From assembly GCA_022776785.1 (NCBI GenBank), contig JALFHA010000408.1, forward strand, positions 1 through 6,446: a stretch of DNA of 6,446 bases, written 5' to 3'. A model generated the notes under the pieces. That model did not search any database. It worked only from the letters and a program-made list of their open reading frames with translations, and was not told the origin of the DNA. Of this stretch, positions 1-5,792 are shown piece after piece. Each line of letters opens with the position of its first letter. The stretch's first letter is position 1. The stretch comes from Clostridiales bacterium (GTDB lineage: Bacteria; Bacillota; Clostridia; Christensenellales; Aristaeellaceae). Both the position numbers and the translations under genes were made by a program.

Positions 1-68
1 CGGACTCGGTCGCAAAGCAGCGGGACTTACATCACTTGGACGGTGATGCAATCGGCATCATGCCGGTT
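1..68. other. Intergenic or unassigned left edge
   Basis: These 68 bases lie downstream of the AEC permease stop codon. I see no convincing coding start, RNA gene or canonical terminator. The only structure is the inverted repeat at 28-50, listed separately. The next gene, if any, lies outside the window. Confidence 0.5.
28..50 (-). repeat. Inverted repeat downstream of AEC permease gene
   Basis: Arms 28-35 and 43-50 pair over 8 bp with one G-U wobble on the minus-strand RNA, around a 7-base loop. It starts 18 bases after the permease stop codon. No T-run follows it on the minus strand, so it is not a standard intrinsic terminator. It could be an RNA 3'-end stabiliser, a factor-dependent termination site, or chance. 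Confidence 0.3.
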
Positions 69-989
69 TTATCGCGTAACAAAGAACATGGACAGCGCCA
101 GCATCAGCACGAGGCTGACTGCGATGGACGCCGAATTGGTGAAGCTCGCCAGCGCCGTATCGCTGTGGCATCGATCCGTGTAGATGGGCGCAAGGCTGGA
201 AAGCGGCGCGAAGCAGATGACCGCCAGCGTCTGGCGCACGACGAGCTCAAAGGGCGCGGCGAAATAGATGATGAGCGCAAACGCCAGCGCAAAGGCATAG
301 CGCCAGAGCAGCTCGCGCGCCGTCTCGGCGAGCAGGCGCGGCTCATGCGCCGGCTCAAACATCATGCCGATCATCAGCATGGCGATGAAGGCGTTGGCCT
401 GCCCCGCCGGGCGGGTCAGCTCAAAGACGGCCTGCGGGATGCGCACGTCCAGCGCGGCCAGCAGAAGCATCACCATGTAGGTATCAAACGGCACGGATTT
501 GAGAAACTTGAGCGCGATCTCCCCCGCGCTCTCGCGGTACTCACCGCCGGTGTGCAAAAGCGTCGAGGTCATCGCGTAGGAGCCACCGGTCATCATCACG
601 GCGTTGCCCGTGTCGAACATGCAGGCAGCCACCGCGCCCGTGCTGCCGAAGAACGCCTGCACCAGCGGCAGAGAGAAGCAGCCGATGTTGTAGCCGCCCA
701 CGTTGAGCATCCGGTAGGCGCGCAGGCGCGTCGCTACACCGCGCGTCGTCAGGTACATCACCAGCATCGGCAGCAGCGCGCACAGAAAGCCCACGGCGAC
801 GATCAGGAACATCGTTCCCTCCCGCACAAAACCGTCAAACGCCTGCACGATGGCGCAGGGCAGCGTGATATTCACCATGATTTTGGAAACCAGCCGATGA
901 TCGTCCCTGCCGAAAAAGCCCTCGCGCTTGAGCAGATACCCCAGCGCGATGACCAGCACATAGGACAGCGGCTTCACTAAATAGGACAT
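69..989 (-). CDS. AEC-family (auxin efflux carrier-like) permease
   Basis: This encodes a 306-residue, very hydrophobic inner-membrane protein, the usual length for bacterial AEC-family (PF03547-type) carriers, which export or exchange organic acids, amino acids or similar anions. About ten membrane segments can be drawn, roughly at residues 5-21, 35-52, 58-80, 95-115, 118-143, 160-182, 197-213, 230-246, 250-270 and 278-303. Family-like landmarks are NITLPCAI near 40-47, GYNIGCFSLPLVQAFFG near 99-115 (the broken helix carrying the NxG...P pattern) and FAPLSSLAPIY near 260-270. The start at 989 is chosen because GGAGG lies 8 bases upstream. An in-frame ATG at 1016 would add nine polar residues with a poorer ribosome site. 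The substrate cannot be read from the sequence. The gene follows the hup terminator, with no promoter visible between them. Confidence 0.88.
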   Translation of the reverse strand: MSYLVKPLSYVLVIALGYLLKREGFFGRDDHRLVSKIMVNITLPCAIVQAFDGFVREGTMFLIVAVGFLCALLPMLVMYLTTRGVATRLRAYRMLNVGGYNIGCFSLPLVQAFFGSTGAVAACMFDTGNAVMMTGGSYAMTSTLLHTGGEYRESAGEIALKFLKSVPFDTYMVMLLLAALDVRIPQAVFELTRPAGQANAFIAMLMIGMMFEPAHEPRLLAETARELLWRYAFALAFALIIYFAAPFELVVRQTLAVICFAPLSSLAPIYTDRCHSDTALASFTNSASIAVSLVLMLALSMFFVTR

Positions 990-997
990 GCTTTTTT

Positions 998-1002
998 CCT
1001 CC
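998..1002 (-). promoter_or_regulatory. Ribosome binding site deciding the permease start
   Basis: GGAGG on the minus strand lies 8 bases before the ATG at 989. It supports this start over the in-frame ATG at 1016 and the longer open frame that runs back antiparallel-free into hup in another frame. Confidence 0.8.
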
Positions 1003-1042
1003 GGCAGGCGGCGCATGACCGCCCTTCCGTCTTTCGCCTGCG

Positions 1043-1076
1043 AAAAAAGAAGAATCCCGGGGAGGATTCCCCGGGA
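1043..1076 (-). terminator. Intrinsic terminator of hup
   Basis: On the minus strand TCCCGGGGA (1076-1068) pairs perfectly with TCCCCGGGA (1063-1055): a 9-bp stem, almost all G-C, around a 4-base ATCC loop. It is followed by TTCTTCTTTTTT, ending at 1043. This is a textbook rho-independent terminator about 40 bases after the hup stop codon. Seven bases of mixed sequence precede the six-T run, so some read-through into the permease gene is conceivable. Confidence 0.92.
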
Positions 1077-1116
1077 AATCTGCCTGTACCTGCTCCCGGA
1101 CAGCGCCCGGAGAATC

Positions 1117-1392
1117 TCAACCCTCAACGGCCTCCTTGAGTGCCTTGCCCGGCTTGAACATCGGAGAACGGCGCGCGCCGATCTGGATCTCCTCGCCGGT
1201 CTTGGGATTGCGCGCCTTGCGGGCCGGACGCTCCTTGACCTCAAACGCGCCAAAGCCGACGATCTGCACCTTCTCGCCGTTCTTGAGGCTCTCGGCGATG
1301 ATATCGCTCATCGCGCACAGGGCAGCCTCAGCGTCCTTGCGGGTCAGGCCCGCCTTCGCGGCGATGGCCGCGCTCAGTTCGTTCTTGTTCAT
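1117..1392 (-). CDS. hup: HU-family DNA-binding protein (nucleoid protein)
   Basis: This 91-residue protein is the normal length for HU, a homodimeric nucleoid protein that binds and bends DNA with little sequence preference. The N-terminal helices (MNKNELSAAIAAKAGLTRKD) are followed by the IHF/HU signature, which starts GFGAFEV at 46-52 and runs through RNPKTG at 61-66. Pro63 is the tip-of-arm residue that intercalates into DNA. The C-terminus PMFKPGKALKEAV is also canonical. AAGGAGG (1405-1411) lies 12 bases before the ATG, slightly far but strong. The gene has its own promoter and intrinsic terminator, so it can be expressed alone. mazG lies directly upstream on the same strand, an arrangement I recall from Clostridia. 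IHF is the other member of the family, but the length and context favour HU. Confidence 0.97.
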   Translation of the reverse strand: MNKNELSAAIAAKAGLTRKDAEAALCAMSDIIAESLKNGEKVQIVGFGAFEVKERPARKARNPKTGEEIQIGARRSPMFKPGKALKEAVEG

Positions 1393-1424
1393 GGTAAAAA
1401 ATATCCTCCTTCAACAAAACGCCC

Positions 1425-1440
1425 GCACGTTCAGACGTGC
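1425..1440 (-). repeat. Inverted repeat in the hup leader
   Basis: GCACGT (1425-1430) and ACGTGC (1435-1440) form a perfect 6-bp stem with a 4-base loop. On the minus strand GGGCGTTTTG follows it, so it could act as a weak terminator for transcripts arriving from mazG. It lies between the hup promoter and its ribosome site, about 14 bases before the AAGGAGG, so it may instead shape hup translation or be an operator. Confidence 0.4.
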
Positions 1441-1451
1441 CGCTCTGCGTC

Positions 1452-1469
1452 AATCGCAAAAACGCGATT
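1452..1469 (-). repeat. Inverted repeat at the predicted 5' end of hup mRNA
   Basis: AATCGC (1452-1457) and GCGATT (1464-1469) form a perfect 6-bp stem with a 6-base loop. If transcription starts about 7 bases after the -10 hexamer (near 1470), this stem is the first thing in the hup mRNA, where a 5' hairpin can protect against exonucleases. As DNA it could be an operator just downstream of the promoter. It has no T-run and is not a terminator. Confidence 0.4.
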
Positions 1470-1476
1470 AAGACAT

Positions 1477-1505
1477 ATTCTACATGCTTTCCCGCTTTCA
1501 TGCAA
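1477..1505 (-). promoter_or_regulatory. Predicted sigma-A-type promoter of hup
   Basis: On the minus strand the -35 element is TTGCAT (1505-1500, 4 of 6 matches), the spacer is 17 bases, and the -10 element is TAGAAT (1482-1477, 5 of 6 matches). Transcription would start near 1470, giving a leader of about 78 bases. The region is clearly more A+T-rich than the surrounding genes. It lies wholly between the mazG stop and the hup start. Confidence 0.72.
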
Positions 1506-1533
1506 GAGGAAAACGCTATTTCACGAAATTTTT

Positions 1534-2898
1534 TCAGTCAGAACAAAGGTTTTTTGTCCCCCTGCGCAGCGCTTCGAGGCGCTTTCCCGTCTGCGAGCGC
1601 AGCGCAGTTTCCGCGTCCACGCCCAGCGCCTGCGAAAGCCTGGCGCAGGCCTCCAGCAGCGCGCCCACGGCGGCCTCATCGGTCTGACCCCCACCGATGC
1701 GCGCAAGCGCAGCCTGCGCCCCGGCCATTGCGACGGCCTCGTCATCCTCGCCAAGCCGCTTGGCGACCTTCTGCGCGCGCATGAGGGACGGCAGCGTGCC
1801 CGGCACCTCGAGCGCACGCTCCAGCGGCGTCTGCTCGCCGCGCTCGCGCCGCTTCGCCTGCTCCCAGACGGGCACGACGTCCTGCGCACTCCCGGCCTTT
1901 TCGCCGCCAAAGACGTGCACATGGCGCGAGATCATCTTCCGCGCCGCCATGCTGGTAACGTCCCTATCCGTAAAGTCGCGGTGCTCCGCGCCGATCTGGC
2001 TGTTGAGCACCACCTGAAGCAGCACGTCGCCCAGCTCGTCGGCGATGCGCATGGGGTCATCCCCGTCCATGACCTCGGCCGCCTCGCAGGCCTCCTCGAT
2101 CATGTACTGCCGCAGGCTGTGGTGCGTCTGCGCGCGGTCCCACGGACAGCCGCCCGGGGCGCGTAGCCGCGCAATCACCTGCACAAAGTCCTCATAGCTC
2201 GCGCGCGAGCGTTCATACACGCTCACCGCGGGCACGACAACCGCCGTCCTGTGGTCGTAGTGCGGCTGCCTGTCCAGCTCGCACAGCGCGATTTTGCGTG
2301 CCGCGGCAAACGGCTCCGCCGCGTTTTCCAGAAAGACCGCCTGCGTCTCGTCGTCGTACAGGTCGGTCAGCCAGAGCTTCACGTCCGAGGCGAGGCAGCG
2401 GTTGTCGATCTCCGTCACAGCCAGCGGGCAGTCCGCCTGCACACGCAGCTCCTGCGTGGAGAGCGCTGTCACCGTGCGCAGGTTCTCCGTGTTGATGCCG
2501 AAGGCCAGCGCCGCGCATGCCGCACTCTGCGCCAACGAAACGCCGCCGGACACGCGCAGGCTCATCCCCTCCGGCAGGCTGCCCGCGAGGGCGCGCACGG
2601 TCGCATCGCTGGCCGGGTCGCTGACGGCATAGCACAGCGCGCCGGCCGCCTGCGCGCGCGCCGTCAGCTCGCGCGCCGCCATGGCGCACAGCTCGTCAAA
2701 ATCCTCGCAGCGCTCGTAGAGCGCATCCAGCGTGTCAAAGGCAATCCCCTCGCGCTCAAGCAGAGCCGCTGCCGCGTGGCGCACGGTGCGCAGCACGAGG
2801 ATGGGCGCGGCCTTCATCGTCTCAAGCGCGCCAAGGGTCAGCAGCCCGGGGGCATCCGGGCCGAGCGAAACGACGGTGATTTCAATCTGCGTCATCAT
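1534..2898 (-). CDS. mazG: YabN-type fusion: tetrapyrrole methylase domain + MazG NTP pyrophosphohydrolase
   Basis: This encodes a 454-residue cytosolic protein. Residues 1-222 resemble the SAM-dependent tetrapyrrole methylase fold: VVSLGPDAPGLLTLGA at 9-24, YAVSDP at 90-95, and VSGGVSLAQS at 116-125. This domain's role in YabN proteins is unclear. Residues 235-350 are a MazG domain, which hydrolyses (d)NTPs to monophosphate and pyrophosphate. They carry LRAPGGCPWD (245-254), the metal-binding EEACE (268-272) and ELGD (288-291), and KMISRHVHVF (321-330), where the usual RHPHVF has Val for Pro. The second MazG repeat (about 368-440) keeps LPSLMRAQKVAKR and LGVDAETALR but shows no EExxE or ExxD motif and looks shortened. 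ATG at 2898 or the adjacent ATG at 2895 could start translation. The start lies 3 bases after the glycosyltransferase stop, so translation is probably coupled, with AAAGAG inside that gene's end as a weak ribosome site. Confidence 0.93.
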   Translation of the reverse strand: MMTQIEITVVSLGPDAPGLLTLGALETMKAAPILVLRTVRHAAAALLEREGIAFDTLDALYERCEDFDELCAMAARELTARAQAAGALCYAVSDPASDATVRALAGSLPEGMSLRVSGGVSLAQSAACAALAFGINTENLRTVTALSTQELRVQADCPLAVTEIDNRCLASDVKLWLTDLYDDETQAVFLENAAEPFAAARKIALCELDRQPHYDHRTAVVVPAVSVYERSRASYEDFVQVIARLRAPGGCPWDRAQTHHSLRQYMIEEACEAAEVMDGDDPMRIADELGDVLLQVVLNSQIGAEHRDFTDRDVTSMAARKMISRHVHVFGGEKAGSAQDVVPVWEQAKRRERGEQTPLERALEVPGTLPSLMRAQKVAKRLGEDDEAVAMAGAQAALARIGGGQTDEAAVGALLEACARLSQALGVDAETALRSQTGKRLEALRRGTKNLCSD

Positions 2899-2901
2899 GG
2901 C

Positions 2902-3861
2902 TTACTCTTTGTTCAGTACGCTTTCAATGATGAAGCGCGGGCGGCGCTTCGTCTCGTTATAGATCTTGCCGATGTATTCGCCCACAATACCCAGACTCAG
3001 CAGCTGGATGCCGCCGATGAGCCAGATGGAGCCCATCAGCGACGTCCATCCGGCGGAGGTATGGCCCATCAGCTTGGAGATGAGTGCGTAGAGCAGCATC
3101 ACCAAGCTGACGAGGAACACCACCACGCCCGCCGCAAACACCAGCCGGATCGGCTTGACGGAGAAGGAGGTGATGCCGTCGGCTGCGAAGGCGATCATCT
3201 TCTTGAGGGGGTACTTGCTCTCGCCCGCGAAGCGCTCCGCGCGCTCGTAGGAGACCGTCGTCCACTTGTAGCCGATCTGCGGCACGATGCCGCGCAGGAA
3301 GAGGTTGACCTCGGTAAACTGCGCCAGCCCCTCGACGGCGCGCCTGCTCATCAGGCGATAGTCCGCGTGGTTGAACACGATGTCCACGCCCAGCGCCTTC
3401 ATGATCTTGTAGAAGCCCTCGGCGGTGAAGCGCTTGAAGAAGGTGTCGGTATCGCGCTTGCTGCGCACGCCGTAGACGATCTCATAGCCCTCGTGATAGG
3501 CGTCCACCATCGCATCCACGGCGTTCACGTCATCCTGAAGGTCAGCGTCCATGGAGATAATCATGTCCGCATAGTTCACGGCCGTCAACAGACCGGCGAG
3601 CAGCGCGTTCTGATGGCCGCGGTTGCGCGAGAGGTTCACGCCGGAAAACATCTCCGGCTCCTGCTCGTGCAGCCGCTCGATGATCGGCCACGTCTGATCC
3701 TTTGAGCCGTCGTTGACGAACATCACGCGGCTTTTATCGCTGATCTTGCCGGAGGCCATGAGGGCGCGCATCTTCTCGCGCAGCCGCTTGCTCGTCTCGG
3801 GCAGCACGGCCTCCTCCTTATAGCAGGGCACGACAATATACAGCGTCTTGTTCTCGTTCAT
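2902..3861 (-). CDS. Family 2 glycosyltransferase, GtrB/DPM1-like, with two C-terminal membrane helices
   Basis: This encodes a 319-residue membrane-anchored enzyme that probably moves a sugar from a nucleotide donor onto a polyprenyl phosphate at the cytoplasmic face. The GT-A domain shows YIVVPCYKEEAVL (8-20), VNDGSKDQT (49-57), NRGHQNALLAGL (80-91), the metal-binding DADLQDD (105-111) and DYRLMSRRA (167-175). A juxtamembrane GESKYPLKKM (213-222) precedes membrane helices at about 238-263 and 275-297. The tail EYIGKIYNETKRRPRFII is typical of GtrB/YkoT-like proteins. ATG 3861 is preferred because family members begin just before the first beta strand and AAAGGA lies 11 bases upstream. A GTG at 3909 would add 16 unrelated residues; it overlaps the previous stop codon but lacks a ribosome site. 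No flippase or polymer-specific gene lies nearby, so the acceptor and product are unknown. Confidence 0.92.
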   Translation of the reverse strand: MNENKTLYIVVPCYKEEAVLPETSKRLREKMRALMASGKISDKSRVMFVNDGSKDQTWPIIERLHEQEPEMFSGVNLSRNRGHQNALLAGLLTAVNYADMIISMDADLQDDVNAVDAMVDAYHEGYEIVYGVRSKRDTDTFFKRFTAEGFYKIMKALGVDIVFNHADYRLMSRRAVEGLAQFTEVNLFLRGIVPQIGYKWTTVSYERAERFAGESKYPLKKMIAFAADGITSFSVKPIRLVFAAGVVVFLVSLVMLLYALISKLMGHTSAGWTSLMGSIWLIGGIQLLSLGIVGEYIGKIYNETKRRPRFIIESVLNKE

Positions 3862-3872
3862 CAGTATCCCGT

Positions 3873-3878
3873 TCCTTT
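3873..3878 (-). promoter_or_regulatory. Ribosome binding site deciding the glycosyltransferase start
   Basis: AAAGGA on the minus strand lies 11 bases before the ATG at 3861. There is no comparable site before the upstream GTG at 3909, so the shorter protein is preferred. Confidence 0.6.
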
Positions 3879-3880
3879 CC

Positions 3881-3897
3881 GGTATATCGGATATGCC
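3881..3897 (-). repeat. Short imperfect inverted repeat between coiled-coil gene and glycosyltransferase
   Basis: Arms 3881-3887 and 3891-3897 pair at six of seven positions around a 3-base loop. On the minus-strand RNA the third pair is a C-A mismatch. It sits in the A+T-richer 44-base gap just before the glycosyltransferase ribosome site. It could be a processing site, a translation modulator, or chance. Confidence 0.25.
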
Positions 3898-3905
3898 GTT
3901 TTCTG

Positions 3906-4673
3906 TCACCGCGCGTCGGGATGGCCCTGCCCCAGCAGGCCATCGCGCAGGGCAGCCAACTCGGTCGCGCTGCGGGAAAGCGCCGCGGCCGCGCCGCTGA
4001 GCATCTTGTCCGTCTGCACGCAGGCCTGACTGTAGATGCTGTCCGCATCCTTTTCCGCGCGCTCGCGCGTCTCCATCGCATACGCCTGCGCGCGGCGGGT
4101 GATCTCATTTTCCTCGAGCATCGCCTGTGCCTTCTGCTGTGCGGCGAAGATGATCTGCTCAGCCTTCGTGTTCGCGTCGGCGAGGATGGCGTCCGCCGCG
4201 CTCTGCGCCTTCTGCCGGGTGGTGCGGTCGTAGTCGTCGGCCTCCTTGCGCACATCCTCCCTGAAGGCGTTGGCCTCGGCGACAGCCTTCTTGTAGGTGG
4301 CCTCAGCCTGGTCGGCGGTGCGCTCGGCCTGCTCGCGCGCCTCGGTCATGATCTGCTGGCTGGAGCGCATGATCTCCTGCGCCTGCAGCACGGTCTTGGG
4401 CAGCGCGATGCGAAGCTGGCTGATCAGATCCGTCAGCTCCTCGCCGCTGACGACGATCATCCCCTTCGCCAAAGGAACCCTGCGCCCACCGGCTATGCGC
4501 TGCTCGATCAGGTCGATGACGCGCTTGGCCTGCGCGATGCTGTCCCCGCCGGCGGTCTGCTCGCGGCGGTAGGCGCGCTGCTCGGAGACACGCTCCTGCT
4601 CGGGCTTCTCCGCTGCGCTCTGCTGCTGCGCGTCCTCGCGCGCGGGATTGTTCATCTGCTCTCGTTCGTCCAT
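3906..4673 (-). CDS. Soluble coiled-coil protein, DivIVA/ATPase-b-subunit-like
   Basis: This encodes a 255-residue protein with no signal peptide and no membrane segment. Residues 1-45 are polar, Gln/Glu-rich and probably disordered. Residues 50-105 form a conserved-looking block (RVIDLIEQRI..RRVPLAKGMIVVSGEELTDLISQLRIALPKTVLQAQEI). Residues 95-235 are a long Ala/Glu/Gln/Arg helix with heptad character, as in DivIVA or F-type ATPase b subunits. Proteins with this layout, often labelled 'ATPase' or DivIVA-like, follow coaD in many Clostridia as I recall, but their job is not established. I see no Walker motif, so ATPase activity is not supported. The start at 4673 has AAGGAGG 7 bases upstream. 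A longer in-frame start at 4760 would run deep into coaD. The gene's first 22 bases overlap the end of coaD. A scaffold or division/envelope role is only a guess. Confidence 0.85.
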   Translation of the reverse strand: MDEREQMNNPAREDAQQQSAAEKPEQERVSEQRAYRREQTAGGDSIAQAKRVIDLIEQRIAGGRRVPLAKGMIVVSGEELTDLISQLRIALPKTVLQAQEIMRSSQQIMTEAREQAERTADQAEATYKKAVAEANAFREDVRKEADDYDRTTRQKAQSAADAILADANTKAEQIIFAAQQKAQAMLEENEITRRAQAYAMETRERAEKDADSIYSQACVQTDKMLSGAAAALSRSATELAALRDGLLGQGHPDAR

Positions 4674-5173
4674 GGGTTCTCCTCCTTTTTGCCGCTGCCG
4701 CGCGCAAGCGCCGCCGCCACATCCTGCGCCAGTCCCTCGGGCACCATGCCGTCTATGCATCCTCCGAAGGCGGCAATCTGCCGCACGATGCTCGAGGAAA
4801 TCCCCGCAACATCCTCGGAGGTCGTCATCAGCAGCGTCTCCACGCCGCCGAGGCGGCGGTTGACGGCTGCCATCTGGTATTCCGCTTCAAAATCGCCCAA
4901 CGGGCGCAGGCCGCGCACCACAGCCGTCGCGTCCACCTGCGCCGCGCATTCGATGAGCAGCCCGCCGTGCACGATGACGCGCACATTCGCAATCCCCTCG
5001 CAGGCGCGCTCAAGCAGCTCCGCGCGCTTTTGCACGGGCAGCGCGCCTGCCTTTTCCGGGTTGTGCATCACCGCAACGACCAGCTCGTCGCACAGCCGCG
5101 CCGCGCGGCGGATGATGTCCATGTGCCCGATGGTCACCGGGTCAAAGCTGCCCGGATACAGCAGTCTCGTCAT
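4652..5173 (-). CDS. coaD: Phosphopantetheine adenylyltransferase (PPAT)
   Basis: This encodes a 173-residue cytosolic enzyme that adenylates 4'-phosphopantetheine with ATP to make dephospho-CoA, the penultimate step of coenzyme A synthesis. The nucleotidyltransferase motif YPGSFDPVTIGHMDII (6-21) includes the T/HxGH signature at 14-17. Lys41 in HNPEK matches the conserved substrate-binding lysine. VRGLRPLGDFEAEYQMAAVNRRL (split as VRGLR, then GDFEAEYQMA) and ISSSIVRQIAAFGG near 125-138 are the expected ATP-binding segments. The protein is about ten residues longer than the common 160-165, with a polar tail after the catalytic fold. GGGGAGG (5180-5186) lies 6 bases before the ATG. The 5' end overlaps rsmD by 32 bases and the 3' end overlaps the coiled-coil gene by 22, so the three are probably translationally coupled. 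Confidence 0.97.
   Translation of the reverse strand: MTRLLYPGSFDPVTIGHMDIIRRAARLCDELVVAVMHNPEKAGALPVQKRAELLERACEGIANVRVIVHGGLLIECAAQVDATAVVRGLRPLGDFEAEYQMAAVNRRLGGVETLLMTTSEDVAGISSSIVRQIAAFGGCIDGMVPEGLAQDVAAALARGSGKKEENPWTNESR
4681..4687 (-). promoter_or_regulatory. Ribosome binding site of the coiled-coil gene, inside coaD
   Basis: AAGGAGG on the minus strand lies 7 bases before the ATG at 4673. It is embedded in the last codons of coaD, which encode the GKKEEN part of its tail. This fixes the start and may explain why coaD carries a polar C-terminal extension. Confidence 0.85.
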
Positions 5174-5741
5174 GCCGCGCCTCCCCGCCCTCCTGCGCGC
5201 GCCGCGCGAAGGTGATCTGCGTATCGCCGTAGCTGCGCAGGTCGAAGGCGTCGAAGCGCCCGTCGAGCATCGGCGCGCAGCCCTGCCTGTGCTCCACGAT
5301 CAGCAGAAAATCGCGCGCGAGCAGCCCCATGTCATAGAGTTCCGCGCACATTTCCCCGGTATTCTCCATTCTGTACGGCGGGTCGATGAAAACCACGTCA
5401 AAGCGCAGCCCCTCGCGCGCGAGCAGCTCCATCGCGGCGCGGTAATCGCGCTGCACGAGGCGGCACTTTTCCTCCATGCGCACGGAGGCGATGTTCTTGC
5501 GGATGGCCTCGCAGGCCGCCCTGTCCGAGTCGATCATCACCGCCTGTGCCGCGCCGCGGCTGACGGACTCCAGTGCCAGCGCGCCCGTCCCGGCAAACAG
5601 GTCGAGCACGCGCGCATCCTCGACATCCCAGCGGATGATGTTAAAGAGCGATTCGCGCACATAGTCCTGCGTGGGGCGCGTCTTTGCGCCCGGCGGCGCG
5701 ACCAGCGTGCGCCCGCGCGCAAGCCCTCCGATAATCCGCAT
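5142..5741 (-). CDS. rsmD: 16S rRNA (guanine966-N2)-methyltransferase
   Basis: This encodes a 199-residue cytosolic enzyme that methylates N2 of G966 in 16S rRNA using SAM, acting on the small subunit during assembly. The N-terminal MRIIGGLARGRTL and TRPTQDYVRESLFNI (21-35) are family landmarks. VLDLFAGTGALALE (45-58) is the SAM-binding motif I, IDSDRAACE (70-78) binds the ribose end, and DPPY (120-123) is the catalytic N-methyltransferase motif. The core ends at RSYGDTQITFARR (169-181), followed by an extra 18-residue polar tail, much of it encoded in the overlap with coaD. GGGAGG (5747-5752) lies 5 bases before the ATG. This is the first gene after the promoter at 5804-5832. The neighbourhood with coaD is widely conserved in bacteria. 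Confidence 0.97.
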   Translation of the reverse strand: MRIIGGLARGRTLVAPPGAKTRPTQDYVRESLFNIIRWDVEDARVLDLFAGTGALALESVSRGAAQAVMIDSDRAACEAIRKNIASVRMEEKCRLVQRDYRAAMELLAREGLRFDVVFIDPPYRMENTGEMCAELYDMGLLARDFLLIVEHRQGCAPMLDGRFDAFDLRSYGDTQITFARRAQEGGEARHDETAVSGQL

Positions 5742-5755
5742 GGCATCCTCCCGCA

Positions 5756-5770
5756 GCGGCGCTTTGCCGC
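5756..5770 (-). repeat. Second hairpin in the rsmD leader
   Basis: GCGGC (5756-5760) and GCCGC (5766-5770) form a perfect all-G-C 5-bp stem with a 5-base loop. It ends three bases before the GGGAGG ribosome site of rsmD, so it could influence ribosome access. No T-run follows. Confidence 0.45.
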
Positions 5771-5776
5771 ATTTCT

Positions 5777-5792
5777 CCGGGCTTGCGCCCGG
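5777..5792 (-). repeat. First hairpin in the rsmD leader, GCAA tetraloop
   Basis: CCGGGC (5777-5782) and GCCCGG (5787-5792) form a perfect all-G-C 6-bp stem. On the minus-strand RNA the loop is GCAA, a GNRA tetraloop, which makes an unusually stable hairpin. It starts about 5 bases after the predicted transcription start and has no T-run, so it is not an intrinsic terminator. Confidence 0.5.

Noticed and set aside
36..980. A 314-codon open frame on the plus strand opposite the permease, and a similar one at 988-2166
   Set aside because: The translations are Arg/His/Gln-rich antisense artefacts of the permease, hup and mazG genes, with no family features.
990..1253. An 88-codon N-terminal extension of the permease running back through the terminator and into hup
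   Set aside because: The extension is Arg-rich, crosses a clear terminator and overlaps hup in another frame. The ATG at 989 has an ideal ribosome site and gives the normal family length.
2251..3705. A 484-codon open frame on the plus strand opposite mazG and the glycosyltransferase
   Set aside because: It spans the boundary of two real opposite-strand genes, is rich in His, Arg, Gln and Ala as antisense frames are, and has no recognisable domain.
3862..3909. A GTG start for the glycosyltransferase overlapping the previous stop codon (GTGA)
   Set aside because: The overlap resembles coupling, but no ribosome site precedes it and the 16 added residues do not resemble the family. ATG 3861 has AAAGGA upstream and begins at the expected place.
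4674..4760. A longer start for the coiled-coil protein at 4760
   Set aside because: The added residues are an out-of-frame reading of coaD (Gly/Cys/Arg-rich), and the AAGGAGG directly before the ATG at 4673 decides the start.
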